Assembly: GCA_947305795.1 (NCBI GenBank)
Contig: CAMZEK010000005.1
Coordinates: 28,643-92,642 of the forward strand
Direction of reading: 5' to 3'
Length of the DNA stretch: 64,000 bases
Source: an uncultured Bacteroidales bacterium
Lineage (GTDB): Bacteria > Bacteroidota > Bacteroidia > Bacteroidales > F082
Shown: piece after piece, positions 1 through 8,630 of the stretch
How the letters are laid out: every line of letters starts with the position of its first letter
How positions within the stretch are numbered: the first letter of the stretch is position 1
The notes under the pieces: generated by a model
Told to the model about the DNA's origin: nothing
The model's input: only the letters and a program-made list of their open reading frames with translations
Database searches by the model: none
Position numbers and translations under genes: made by a program

Positions 1-1
1 C

Positions 2-1036
2 ACCTACCATCTCGGTAAACGCACCCGTCCCCCGCAAGTTGCTTATCCTGCTTACAACGAAGGGCAATACAACACTTACGGGGTAGAGCGTTTTCAAGAT
101 AGTTTGGTGTTTTCTGTCAACGGGAAGCGGACGTTTTGCTACCCACGCTACCGTGAAGGCGAAGACGGACAATTCCCCTTCAGTAACTACAGTTACTACC
201 TGATTCTCGATGCGCAATTGGGCCGCGACAATTCGCCTTACATCGACACCGCCAAGCTGCCTGTCGCGCTTCGGGTGGATTACGTGCGCTACTACGAACT
301 CGACACAAAGACGGACATTATCCCAGAACCAAAAGATTTTCAATCACTTAGCAAGAGAAGATTCAAGTTAAAAAGAGTAAAAATAGACTCAAGAACCGTT
401 TTCGAGAACCCCGATGAATACCATCTTGTCATAAAGCGAGGCAAAGTCACCATCGCGGGCAATACGACTTGGGCGAAAAGTACCCTCGCCCAACTGACCG
501 ACGAGGACGGCAAGGTGCCCGAGGTGGAAATCCACGACTGGGCGGCTTGTCCATATCGCGGAATTGCAATCCGTCCCAAAAGCTACCCTGCGTCAGTCGA
601 AGAGTTGACGGAACTGCTTGATTTGATGGCTTTTTACAAGTTGAATTGTCTCCAATGGGACGCGGAAAGCAATTTTTCCAAGGAAGTAGCAAACACCATG
701 AGGGAACTTGCCCGCAATCGAGGCATCACGATGTTTGCCAGCCTTAGCGATTTAGATTTCTTTGAATGTACTGAAACACAAGCCCTTCCGCTTCCAATTC
801 GGATTTTCCTCCACACTGCGGCGACCCAAGGTGGCTTGCTCGGTTTGAGCCAAAACGAAATGACGGAGGCAGTGATGGCACTTTCCGAACGCTATTGGCG
901 CGGCGACGATGCAGACGTAACGGAAAACGAGGACAAGATTCCCGATTCGTTGACGACGGTAGGTTCAAAGTTGGCCAACTTCGAGGAGAAAATGGCCTTG
1001 CACCGCGCCCGTTTCCACAAAGACAAGATGCGATAG
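2..1036 (+). CDS. GH16-type glycoside hydrolase fused to a shortened GH20-like region (5' partial)
   Basis: The reading frame is open from the first bases of the window, so the start and the GH16 catalytic EIDxxE region lie upstream. The first ~100 visible residues match the C-terminal half of GH16 enzymes: a YNTYGVE strand, a DSLVFSVNGK strand, then LPVALRVDYVRYYEL. After a linker, DWAACPYRGIAIRPKSYP followed by LLDLMAFYKLNCLQWD resembles the start of a GH20 (beta-hexosaminidase) barrel. That region is only ~170 residues long and I see no Asp-Glu catalytic pair, so it is likely degenerate or a binding module. The protein probably acts on extracellular or periplasmic polysaccharide. It converges on infB with a 41-base gap. 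Family of the first part is fairly sure; role of the second is inference. Confidence 0.75.
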   Translation, partial: TYHLGKRTRPPQVAYPAYNEGQYNTYGVERFQDSLVFSVNGKRTFCYPRYREGEDGQFPFSNYSYYLILDAQLGRDNSPYIDTAKLPVALRVDYVRYYELDTKTDIIPEPKDFQSLSKRRFKLKRVKIDSRTVFENPDEYHLVIKRGKVTIAGNTTWAKSTLAQLTDEDGKVPEVEIHDWAACPYRGIAIRPKSYPASVEELTELLDLMAFYKLNCLQWDAESNFSKEVANTMRELARNRGITMFASLSDLDFFECTETQALPLPIRIFLHTAATQGGLLGLSQNEMTEAVMALSERYWRGDDADVTENEDKIPDSLTTVGSKLANFEEKMALHRARFHKDKMR

Positions 1037-1077
1037 ACAGCTCATTTGCGAATCAGCTATGGCATCAGCAAGCAGAC

Positions 1078-4041
1078 TTAGAGCTTACGTGCGATTTCCT
1101 TCTCGGTATAGCCTTCGATGATGTCGCCGACCTTGATGTCGTTGAAGTTCTCGATGTTGAGGCCGCAGTCCATGCCGGCGCTGACTTCCTTCACGTCGTC
1201 CTTGTAACGCTTCAGGGAGCCGAGGTTGCCCGTGTAAATCACGATACCGTCGCGGATGAGGCGGATCTTCGTGTTGCGGGTAATCTTGCCATCCAAAACC
1301 ATGCAACCAGCGATGGTACCGACCTTGCTGATCTTGAAGGTCTCGCGGATTTCGAGGTTGCAAGTGACCACTTCCTCGATTTCGGGAGCCAACATGCCTT
1401 CGATGGCTGCCTTGATCTCCTCGATTGCCGTGTAGATGATGGAATACAGACGGATGTCAATCTTCTCATTATCAGCCATCTTACGAGCCTGTGCCGTAGG
1501 ACGCACATTGAAGCCCACGATGACGGCATTGGAGGCCGAAGCCAGCATGATGTCGGACTCGCTGATGGCACCCACCGACTTGTGGATGACATTGACCTGC
1601 ACCTCCTCGGTGGAGAGCTTCAGCAAGCTGTCGGCCAAAGCCTCGACGGAACCGTCCACATCAGCCTTGACGATGATGTTGAGTTCCTTGAAGTCACCGA
1701 TGGCGATACGACGTCCGATTTCGTCCAAGGTGATGTGCGGGCTGGTGCGACGGGTCTGTTCACGTTGCAGCTGTTCACGACGGTTGGCGATGGCTTTCAC
1801 TTCGCGCTCGTCGGTCATCACATTGAAAGCGTCGCCAGGCATAGGTGCACCGTTCAAGCCGAGCAACAGCACAGGTGTTGAAGGACCAGCCTCTTTCACT
1901 TGTTTGTTATGGTCGTCGAACATGGCCTTCACCTTGCCGTAAGTGGTTCCAGCCAACACCATGTCGCCTACACGCAGCGTACCGTTCTGCACCAAAATCT
2001 TGGCCACATAACCACGGCCTTTGTCCAAAGCCGACTCAATGATGGTACCCTTAGCCAGACGTTTGGGATTGGCTCTCAAATCAAGGAACTCAGCCTCCAG
2101 CAACACCTTTTCGAGCAAGGCATCGACATTGGTACCGATTTTGGCTGCGATTTCCTGTTCCTGATACTTTCCGCCCCAGCTCTCAACGAGGATGTTCATC
2201 TTGGCCAACTGCTCGCGAATACGGTCAGGTTGGGACGTAGGCTTATCTATCTTGTTCAAAGCGAAGACGATAGGAACGCCAGCCGCCTGCGCGTGGTTGA
2301 TGGCCTCAACGGTCTGCGGCATCACATTGTCGTCAGTAGCGATGACGATGATAGCCACGTCCGTAATCTTGGCACCACGGGCACGCATGGCAGTAAATGC
2401 CTCGTGACCGGGGGTGTCCAAGAAGGTGATTTTCCTTCCGCTCTCGGTGGTGACTTCGTATGCACCAATATGCTGTGTGATACCGCCAGCCTCGCCAGCC
2501 ACCACATTGGTATTACGGATGTAGTCCAACAATTTGGTCTTACCATGGTCGACGTGACCCATGACGGTGACGACAGGCGCACGCGGCACGAGGTCTTCCT
2601 CACGGTCTTTCTCTTCCGTCTCGGCGATGGCTTCCTGCACATCGGCACTGACGAAGTCGATTTGGTAACCAAACTCCTCAGCCACCACAGTAAGAGCTTC
2701 AGCATCAAGACGTTGGTTGATGGAAACGGGCATACCAAGGCTCATGCAGGTGCCGATAACCTTAACGACAGGCACATTCATCATGGTTGCCAATTCGTTG
2801 GCCGTCACAAACTCAGTGACTTTCAGCACCTTCTTCTCCTCTTCCTGTCGGATCATCTCTTCCATCAGGTTGCCCGCCACATGTTGACGTTTCTCACGGC
2901 GGTGCTTTGATGTCTTGGATTTGCCCATCGGCGACAAGCGCGCCAAGGTGTCCTTGATTTGCTTCGAGATTTCCTCTTCGCTCAGCTCCTCCTTCTCCTC
3001 ACGTCTCAGCTGTCTGTTTCTGTCTTTCTTATTCAGCGGTTTGCCTCCGTCGCGCTGGTTCTTCTTCGAAGAATCGTTGTTTTGTTGCTTGGAGCCTTGG
3101 CCTTTATTGGATTTTCCGCCCTCAGCCTTATTCCCGCTTTCCGACTTCTTGTTGCCTCCGGCATTGACATTCGGACCTGTCGGGTTCTCCGACGAGCCTT
3201 CAGGCTTGCCCGTGATGCGCTTACGTTTCTTCTTGCGTTCGGAGGTTCCGGGCTTACCGTGTTTCTTTTCGTCAGGCAACTCAATCTTATCCAAGATTTT
3301 AGGTCCTTCCAGCTTCTGCACTTCGACCTTGATGAACTTGGGTTCAGCGGGTGCAGGTTGTTGCGGAACAGACTGTTGCGGAGCAGGCTGATTGGCTGTT
3401 ACATCAGCCTTCTCCTCTTTCTTAGGCTTGGCTTGTTGCTGCTTGGCCTGCTGTTGCTTGTCATTATTGTCGGCCTTTGGCTCCTTTTTGGTTTTTTCTT
3501 TGGCTTTATCCTTCTTGGGATTGAGGCTGTCCAAGTCGATTTTGCCTAACACCTTGATGGAGGCACTGGCAGGTTTCTCCTCGGCTCCAGCCATTTGTTG
3601 GGATTTTTCAGCCTCTTCTGTTGGCGTTTGGACTGGCGTGGATTCCGTCTTCTCTTCCGACAAATCCGTTGGTTTTGTTTCTTCGGTATTCTTGGATTGC
3701 TTTGAAGCGCGTTTCGCCGGTGTTATGGTGTTCGTTCTGATGAACACCTCTTCATGTTCCTCTTCCTCATCGACTTTCTGCGGTTGCATTGCCGAATCAA
3801 CGGAAACAGTACCACCCTTATAAGAAATGCTGCCCAGTTTCTTGGCCTCATTCTTCACTTCCTTTTCGCCCTGATACTCTTTCACGAGCAGTTCATACAT
3901 CTCTGCCGTGAGCTTCGCGTTCGGCGACGAGTCCACCTGGAATCCCTTCTTGCCAAGAAATTCCCGGATAGTCGTCACGCCGACGTTGAATTCTTTTGCC
4001 GCTTTCGACAATCGAATGGTGAAATTTGTTTCTTCGGACAT
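1078..4041 (-). CDS. infB: Translation initiation factor IF-2
   Basis: Cytoplasmic GTPase that places fMet-tRNA on the 30S subunit and promotes 70S joining. The 987 residues begin with an IF2 N-terminal helical motif ([21 protein letters not shown]). A long Lys/Glu/Gln-rich disordered stretch follows, about residues 60-390, then the G domain with G1 GHVDHGKT at 495-502, [15 protein letters not shown] (G3) and NKIDKP (G4). Domains II-IV complete the C-terminus (e.g. [30 protein letters not shown]). The length fits the large IF-2 of Bacteroidetes. It lies 47 bases downstream of nusA, giving the classic rimP-nusA-infB order. Confidence 0.98.
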   Translation of the reverse strand: MSEETNFTIRLSKAAKEFNVGVTTIREFLGKKGFQVDSSPNAKLTAEMYELLVKEYQGEKEVKNEAKKLGSISYKGGTVSVDSAMQPQKVDEEEEHEEVFIRTNTITPAKRASKQSKNTEETKPTDLSEEKTESTPVQTPTEEAEKSQQMAGAEEKPASASIKVLGKIDLDSLNPKKDKAKEKTKKEPKADNNDKQQQAKQQQAKPKKEEKADVTANQPAPQQSVPQQPAPAEPKFIKVEVQKLEGPKILDKIELPDEKKHGKPGTSERKKKRKRITGKPEGSSENPTGPNVNAGGNKKSESGNKAEGGKSNKGQGSKQQNNDSSKKNQRDGGKPLNKKDRNRQLRREEKEELSEEEISKQIKDTLARLSPMGKSKTSKHRREKRQHVAGNLMEEMIRQEEEKKVLKVTEFVTANELATMMNVPVVKVIGTCMSLGMPVSINQRLDAEALTVVAEEFGYQIDFVSADVQEAIAETEEKDREEDLVPRAPVVTVMGHVDHGKTKLLDYIRNTNVVAGEAGGITQHIGAYEVTTESGRKITFLDTPGHEAFTAMRARGAKITDVAIIVIATDDNVMPQTVEAINHAQAAGVPIVFALNKIDKPTSQPDRIREQLAKMNILVESWGGKYQEQEIAAKIGTNVDALLEKVLLEAEFLDLRANPKRLAKGTIIESALDKGRGYVAKILVQNGTLRVGDMVLAGTTYGKVKAMFDDHNKQVKEAGPSTPVLLLGLNGAPMPGDAFNVMTDEREVKAIANRREQLQREQTRRTSPHITLDEIGRRIAIGDFKELNIIVKADVDGSVEALADSLLKLSTEEVQVNVIHKSVGAISESDIMLASASNAVIVGFNVRPTAQARKMADNEKIDIRLYSIIYTAIEEIKAAIEGMLAPEIEEVVTCNLEIRETFKISKVGTIAGCMVLDGKITRNTKIRLIRDGIVIYTGNLGSLKRYKDDVKEVSAGMDCGLNIENFNDIKVGDIIEGYTEKEIARKL

Positions 4042-4088
4042 AGTTTCTCTTTTGTTTCTCGTTTTATTATTCTTTCAATGCCTTGGCA

Positions 4089-5348
4089 TCATTCGGCATC
4101 GGCTTCAAATTCGGCTTTAAGTACACGGAACACTTCCTTGACGGTTTCTATCTCAAGATCGGCGCGTTTGGCCACGTCTTCAGGCGTATGTGCCAGCACG
4201 TCCTTGGCCGTATCACAGCCCATGCGGACGAGTGCGTCGATAACCCACTGGTCGATTTCGTCAGAGAATTCTTGCAAGTCAACGTCTTCCTCGGTGTTAT
4301 TGGCTTCGCTGTTGCGATAGACGTCAATCTCATAGCCTGTCAATTTGCCAGCCAGCTTGATGTTGTAGCCACCTTTACCGATGGCGAGGCTGATTTGGTC
4401 GTTTTCCATGTAAACGTTGGCCATGGTTCCGTCTTCGCTGAGGACGATGTTGGTGATTTTGGCTGGGCTGAGGGCACGAGAGATGAACAACGACGGGTTG
4501 GTGGTGTAGTTGATGACGTCGATGTTCTCGTTACGCAGCTCGCGGACGATGCCGTGGATGCGCGATCCTTTCATACCCACGCAGGCTCCCACGGGGTCGA
4601 TGCGGTCATCGTAACTTTCGACAGCGATTTTGGCCCTCTGTCCAGGTTCGCGGACAATCTTCTTCACGGTGATGAGACCGTCATAAATCTCAGGAACTTC
4701 GGCTTCGAGCAAACGCTGCAGGAATACCTCGGAGGTGCGCGAAAGCGTGACCACCGGTGAACCGTTGATGCTCTCCACACTCTTCACGATGGCACGGACG
4801 GTGTCGCCCTTCTTGAAGATGTCGTTGGGAATCTGCTCACTCTTGGGCAGCGACAATTCAATGCCTTCGTCATCCACCACCACGGTCTCGCGTTTCCACG
4901 AATGAACCACCTCGGTAGTGATGATTTCACCCACCTTGGCTTTGTATTTCTGGAAAATGCTTTCCTTCTCATACTCAGCCACTTTGGTCTGCAGGTTTTG
5001 GCGCAAGGCCAAAATGTCGCGGCGACCGAAGCTCTCGATGCGCAACACCTCACTCACGTCGTCACCGACCTCGAAGTCGGGCTCAATCTTGATGGCATCC
5101 GACAGCTTGATTTCGCGTGCGGGGTCGTTCAACTCATCGTCTTCCACAACGGTGCGGTTGTGGTAAATCTCGAAATCGCCCTTGTCGACATTCACGATGA
5201 TGTCGATAAAGTCCTCAGTGTCAGTCTCGAACTTCTTGTTCAACATGCCTCTGAAAACGTCTTCGATGATACGCATCATGGCCTCGCGGTCGATGTTCTT
5301 GAATTCCTTGAATTCGGAAAATGTTTCTACTAATTTGTAATTATCCAT
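4089..5348 (-). CDS. nusA: Transcription termination/antitermination factor NusA
   Basis: RNA-polymerase-binding elongation factor that influences pausing, termination and antitermination. The 419 residues show the N-terminal polymerase-binding domain, an S1 RNA-binding domain near residues 130-200, and KH domains carrying GACVGMKGSRIHGIVRELRNENIDVI and SLAIGKGGYNIKLAGKLTGYEIDV. It ends with a short helical tail (MGCDTAKDVLAHTPEDVAKR). The C-terminal acidic repeats of enterobacterial NusA are absent, as expected for this phylum. It lies between rimP (51-base gap) and infB (47-base gap) on the same strand, and is very probably co-transcribed with them. Confidence 0.97.
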   Translation of the reverse strand: MDNYKLVETFSEFKEFKNIDREAMMRIIEDVFRGMLNKKFETDTEDFIDIIVNVDKGDFEIYHNRTVVEDDELNDPAREIKLSDAIKIEPDFEVGDDVSEVLRIESFGRRDILALRQNLQTKVAEYEKESIFQKYKAKVGEIITTEVVHSWKRETVVVDDEGIELSLPKSEQIPNDIFKKGDTVRAIVKSVESINGSPVVTLSRTSEVFLQRLLEAEVPEIYDGLITVKKIVREPGQRAKIAVESYDDRIDPVGACVGMKGSRIHGIVRELRNENIDVINYTTNPSLFISRALSPAKITNIVLSEDGTMANVYMENDQISLAIGKGGYNIKLAGKLTGYEIDVYRNSEANNTEEDVDLQEFSDEIDQWVIDALVRMGCDTAKDVLAHTPEDVAKRADLEIETVKEVFRVLKAEFEADAE

Positions 5349-5399
5349 TGTATATTAGTTATTTAAAATTTCAAATTTAAAGATTTAAAATTCAATTGT

Positions 5400-5888
5400 T
5401 TAGAATATGATTGCTGGTTTCACCTCAGCTTTTTTGCGTTCGATAACTATATTGGCAGGTTCTTCGACAGGTTTCTTCTTCGAGGTTTTCTTGGGTGCAG
5501 GGGCAATTTCCACCTTTTCGGCATCGAAACTCACGAGCTTGCCTTGCAGCCTGCCCATTTCTTTCGTCTTCACGTCCACGTCCTTACCCACATACTTCTG
5601 AAGCTGACGGTCCATCTTGAGCGCGCCGCTGAGACCCCATGAGAGCACGCTGAGTTCGAAGTCCTCCACGTCGCGGTCGAGCTTGCCTTCGATGAAGCGG
5701 CTGATTTCCACACAGTTGTCGATATTGATGGCCGTGTCGGAATCCACATAGACCTCAATCACGTTGTTCGGTTTCACCTTCACTTCCACAAGGAAGCGGT
5801 CGCTACCCGCGAGGGCTTCTTCGCACAGGGTTGCAATTTGTTCTTTTGTTATCATCTCAAGACTCTCAATTTCAAGTTCTTCTATCAT
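5400..5888 (-). CDS. rimP: Ribosome maturation factor RimP
   Basis: Needed for late 30S subunit assembly. The protein of 162 residues contains the RimP core: FLVEVKVKPNNVIEVYVDSD, then INIDNCVEISRFIEGKLDRDVEDFELSVLSWGLSGAL, then a C-terminal SH3-like part (LQGKLVSFDAEKVEIAP) and a basic tail. Homologues usually begin close to the second Met (residue 12, MITKEQIATLCEEAL), so a start at 5855 giving 151 residues is a real alternative; no strong Shine-Dalgarno settles it. First gene of the rimP-nusA-infB operon. A terminator for tRNA-Gln stands between it and the upstream promoter, so it may depend on read-through or an unseen promoter. Confidence 0.93.
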   Translation of the reverse strand: MIEELEIESLEMITKEQIATLCEEALAGSDRFLVEVKVKPNNVIEVYVDSDTAINIDNCVEISRFIEGKLDRDVEDFELSVLSWGLSGALKMDRQLQKYVGKDVDVKTKEMGRLQGKLVSFDAEKVEIAPAPKKTSKKKPVEEPANIVIERKKAEVKPAIIF

Positions 5889-5912
5889 TGCTTGAAGGTA
5901 GGAGACTTATAA

Positions 5913-5945
5913 TAAAAAGACCTGTTACTCAAAGTAGCAGGTCTT
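5913..5945 (-). terminator. Rho-independent terminator after tRNA-Gln
   Basis: On the minus strand the arm AGACCTGCTACT pairs with AGTAACAGGTCT around a 3-base loop and is followed by TTTTTATTA. It lies just 3' of the tRNA-Gln gene and upstream of rimP. Confidence 0.8.
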
Positions 5946-5962
5946 CCATCTTCCACCTCAAG

Positions 5963-6033
5963 TTGTCGAGCAAGGATTCGAACCTTGACAGGCAGAACCA
6001 AAATCTGCAGTGCTGCCATTACACCACTCGACA
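5963..6033 (-). tRNA. tRNA-Gln (anticodon UUG)
   Basis: A cloverleaf can be drawn on the minus strand. The acceptor arms TGTCGAG and CTCGACA are complementary. The D arm is GTG..CAC. The anticodon stem GCAGA/TCTGC carries loop TTTTGGT, giving anticodon TTG. The T arm CAAGG-TTCGAAT-CCTTG is canonical, followed by discriminator A. CCA is not encoded. A promoter lies about 24 bases upstream and a hairpin terminator follows. Confidence 0.96.
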
Positions 6034-6056
6034 TCATCCGTTTCCGAATGCGGCTG

Positions 6057-6064
6057 CAAAAGTA
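6057..6064 (-). promoter_or_regulatory. -7 promoter element for tRNA-Gln
   Basis: Minus-strand TACTTTTG followed by C matches the Bacteroidetes -7 consensus TAnnTTTG. It ends 24 bases before the mature tRNA 5' end. Confidence 0.7.
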
Positions 6065-6305
6065 CAACTAATTTTGTTACGCGCAAGCATTTTTCTCTAT
6101 TTTTTTCAAAAAAAGTCCTTCGACACCGAAAAAACTTGTATTTGTTTGTTATTATACTGAGAAACTAATACTGCACCAAAGCCTTTTTCAGACTCTCTCG
6201 GACAGATGGTACTCCCCTGTCGATGGAGCTTTAGGGACGGCAGGTGATGCGCGACCGTGTGGCATTACATTTCCATGCAGCGTATTAGTTATTGTGATTT
6301 TTTTG
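6065..6305. other. Intergenic gap without a recognisable gene
   Basis: This ~240-base stretch between the tRNA-Gln promoter and the promoter of the DUF1016 pseudogene has no credible ORF or RNA fold that I can see. The 6.15-6.27 kb part is more GC-rich than its flanks, which could mean a decayed insertion, but no ends are visible. Confidence 0.4.
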
Positions 6306-6313
6306 TATTTTTG
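6306..6313 (+). promoter_or_regulatory. -7 promoter element for the DUF1016 pseudogene
   Basis: TATTTTTG followed by C matches TAnnTTTG, 22 bases before the ATG at 6336. An upstream TTG occurs at 6292. Its position makes 6336, not the track start at 6294, the likely translation start. Confidence 0.55.
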
Positions 6314-6335
6314 CGATTCACAAAAGAATGGAAAC

Positions 6336-7462
6336 ATGACAGAAGTAGATTTGACTCGCAGTTACGATTCGTTGTATTCCGATACTTGTCTAATCATTGA
6401 GGAAGCGCGTAATTATGCCTATCGTGCCGTCAATGTTGCTTTGACGCTCCGCAACTGGCAACTTGGCGAGCGTATTGCCCGAGAAAACTTTGATGGTGCG
6501 GAGCGGAATATGGAAAGAAAGTTGTCGCAATGCTCTCAACAGACCTTACCAGCAAATATGGCAAAGGGTTTGATAAAAGCACTTTATATAGGTATATCCT
6601 CTTTTACCGAATGTTTCCAAAGATAGTGGCCTCAGTGCGGCCACAATTCCAAATAGTTGACGCAGTGAGTCAACAATCCGAAAATATGGCCGCAGTGCGG
6701 CCACAATTCGAGATTTTGGCCTCAGCAAGTCAAAAATTGCTTCCGTGGACCCACTATCGTGAACTCATCCGCGTGGAAGATGCTGAAGCCAGAAGCTGGT
6801 ACGAGCAGGAAGCCCTGCGGGAAATGTGGAGCACCCGCACATTGCACCGCAACATCTCGTCGCAATACTACTATCGTCTGATGAAGTCCGGAAACAAAGA
6901 GAAGGTGACTGATGAGATGCACCGTTTGACACAATCCATGCAACAAGACAAACTGGAATTTATGAAGAATCCTGTGGTGGCAGAGTTTCTTGGATTGCAA
7001 CCCAATGCCGATTTTACTGAAACAGAACTGGAAGGCAGTATCATCAGCCATCTGCAAAGCTTTATCATGGAGTTGGGCAAGGGATTCGCTTTTGTGGCCC
7101 GGCAAAAGCATATCCGCACGGATATGGGTGACTTTTATATTGACTTGGTGTTCTACAATTATATCTTGAAGTGCTTCTTTTTGATTGATTTGAAGACACA
7201 GCAAATCACCCATCAGGATGTTGGACAAATGGATATGTATGTAAGGATGTATGACCAACTGATGCGTACGGAGGGCAACAATCCCACCATTGGCCTGTTG
7301 CTTTGCTCAGAAACCAGCGAAGATATGGCGCGATACAGCATCCTGCATGATAGTGAACAATTGTTCCAAGCAAAATATCTCACCTACTTGCCCACTGAGG
7401 AGCAATTGCGCCAAGAGATAGAACTGCAAAAACAAGTCTTTTTGGAACAGAGGAGCAAATAA
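6336..7462 (+). pseudogene. DUF1016/YhcG-type PDDEXK nuclease, interrupted by a frameshift
   Basis: Two overlapping ORFs make one DUF1016 protein. The upstream frame gives the N-terminal domain (ALTLRNWQLGERIARENFDGAER). Near base 6506 the homology moves to the other frame (EYGKKVVAMLSTDLTSKYGKGFDKSTLYR), consistent with loss of one base. The downstream frame carries LLPWTHYRELIRVEDAEARSWY and the C-terminal PDDEXK domain with FVARQKHIRTDMGDFYIDLVFYNYILKCFFLIDLK. DUF1016 proteins are nuclease-fold proteins often found beside restriction and other defence genes. The break is either a true pseudogene or a sequencing error; everything else looks intact. Linker repeats are listed separately. Confidence 0.85.
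6627..6733 (+). repeat. Four in-frame 30-bp units, each with a 17-bp palindrome
   Basis: Units start at 6627, 6657, 6687 and 6717, exactly 30 bases apart. Their first 17 bases are TGGCCTCAGTGCGGCCA, TTGACGCAGTGAGTCAA, TGGCCGCAGTGCGGCCA and TGGCCTCAGCAAGTCAA. The first three are palindromic in their arms. The fourth has a left arm of the GGCC type and a right arm of the GTCA type, as if recombined. They encode repeats such as AAVRPQFEIL between the two DUF1016 domains. Confidence 0.85.
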
Positions 7463-7482
7463 AGAAAGCGTACGAAAAAAGA

Positions 7483-7506
7483 TTTCGCACAATGTTTGTA
7501 CTTTTG
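7483..7506 (+). promoter_or_regulatory. Promoter of the WYL regulator gene
   Basis: TTTCGC at 7483 and TACTTTTG at 7499, with starts 16 bases apart, followed by CAAACGAAAAAC. The same arrangement occurs before the genes at 9901 and 13827. Confidence 0.7.
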
Positions 7507-7526
7507 CAAACGAAAAACCGAACAAT

Positions 7527-8588
7527 ATGCCTGCAAACAAAAACGCTGTAACACGCTACTACATCCTCGACAAGCTGTTGGCCAATCGCTATCACCATTA
7601 TTCTACTGAGGATTTGGTAAGACTTGTCAATGAGGAGTTGACAGAAATGAATCAAGAGCCTGTCAGTCGTCGAACCATCGAACTTGACCTTAATTATATT
7701 GAAAACGAAGGGCCTTTTTTGGCGGAGATAGAACACTATCAGGTTGATGATGTCAGCCAGCGAACCCTCAAGACCATCAAGAAAAGCTGCCACCGCTATG
7801 CTGACCCATCGTTTTCCATATTTACGCAGAAGCTTACTGACGACGAGAAACACCTGCTTGGAGAGGCTTTCACACTTCTCGGGCAATTTGACGGTCTGTC
7901 CGATCTTGCAGGCTTGGAAAGGCTGAGGGAAAGCCTCAAAGTAAAAACCGACCGCCAGATAGTGTCATTCACAAAGAATCCTTTGGAAGGCAAGAACCTG
8001 CTGGGTGAATTGTTCACGGCAATCTCACAGAAACAGGTGGTGGAATTGCATTACCATCGGTTTGACACGCCTGATGAGGACCGCAAAACCGTTGTGCATC
8101 CTTACCTGCTTAAAGAATACAACCGCCGTTGGTATCTTATCGTTGCCGCCGACAATGATGGCAAAATACTGTCGTTTGCGCTCGACCGTATCGATAAGTT
8201 TGTCCCTTTGCCTTCTCGTAGTTATAAGGAATACGATGGCGACCTCAACGAGCGCTTTGAGGACATCATCGGGGTGACACTCATCGACGGCAATCCGTTG
8301 CAGACCATCATGTTCTGGGTGAGTGATTTTTCCAAGGATTATGTGGCCACCAAACCCTTGCATGAGTCTCAGCGGCATTACAAAGGGGAAAGAGAAATGG
8401 AATTGCGCCAACAATACCCAAAGCTCGAAGGAGGCGCATTCTTCTCCATTGACTGCATAGAGAACTATGAGCTTATCCGTGAATTGTCCTCTTTTGGAAA
8501 AGACCTGTTGGTTCTCTCGCCAGCCGACATCCAGCAGAAGGTACGCGACCGCGTTGCGGCACAATTCCATGCATATCAGATGCTGTAA
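7527..8588 (+). CDS. WYL-domain transcriptional regulator
   Basis: Predicted DNA-binding regulator of 353 residues. The N-terminus (RYYILDKLLANRYHHYSTEDLVRLVNEEL, then VSRRTIELDLNYIE) is a winged-helix HTH. Residues ~170-245 form the WYL domain with VELHYHRFDTPDEDRKTVVHPYLLKEYNRRWYLIVAAD and a following DRID. A C-terminal WCX-like extension completes it. WYL proteins are ligand-sensing regulators, often repressors of phage-defence loci, and are thought to sense nucleotides or nucleic acids. It sits between two DUF1016 nuclease genes and upstream of the kinase/receiver pair, so control of this island is a reasonable inference. The targets are unknown. Confidence 0.9.
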   Translation: MPANKNAVTRYYILDKLLANRYHHYSTEDLVRLVNEELTEMNQEPVSRRTIELDLNYIENEGPFLAEIEHYQVDDVSQRTLKTIKKSCHRYADPSFSIFTQKLTDDEKHLLGEAFTLLGQFDGLSDLAGLERLRESLKVKTDRQIVSFTKNPLEGKNLLGELFTAISQKQVVELHYHRFDTPDEDRKTVVHPYLLKEYNRRWYLIVAADNDGKILSFALDRIDKFVPLPSRSYKEYDGDLNERFEDIIGVTLIDGNPLQTIMFWVSDFSKDYVATKPLHESQRHYKGEREMELRQQYPKLEGGAFFSIDCIENYELIRELSSFGKDLLVLSPADIQQKVRDRVAAQFHAYQML

Positions 8589-8600
8589 AGAGTTTATTTG

Positions 8601-8608
8601 TATCTTTG
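8601..8608 (+). promoter_or_regulatory. -7 promoter element for the second DUF1016 gene
   Basis: TATCTTTG followed by C matches TAnnTTTG, 13 bases after the WYL stop codon. Transcription would begin near 8615, which selects the ATG at 8631 over the track start at 8598. Confidence 0.65.
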
Positions 8609-8630
8609 CATTTCACTAATCCTTAAAAAG

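Noticed and set aside
895-1881. 328-residue plus-strand ORF across the GH16 end and infB
   Set aside because: Overlaps two supported genes in other frames and has no homology that I can recognise.
6640-6735. CRISPR-like array in the DUF1016 gene
   Set aside because: The 30-base period is strict, but there are no unique spacers; the units are coding and in frame, and no cas genes are near.
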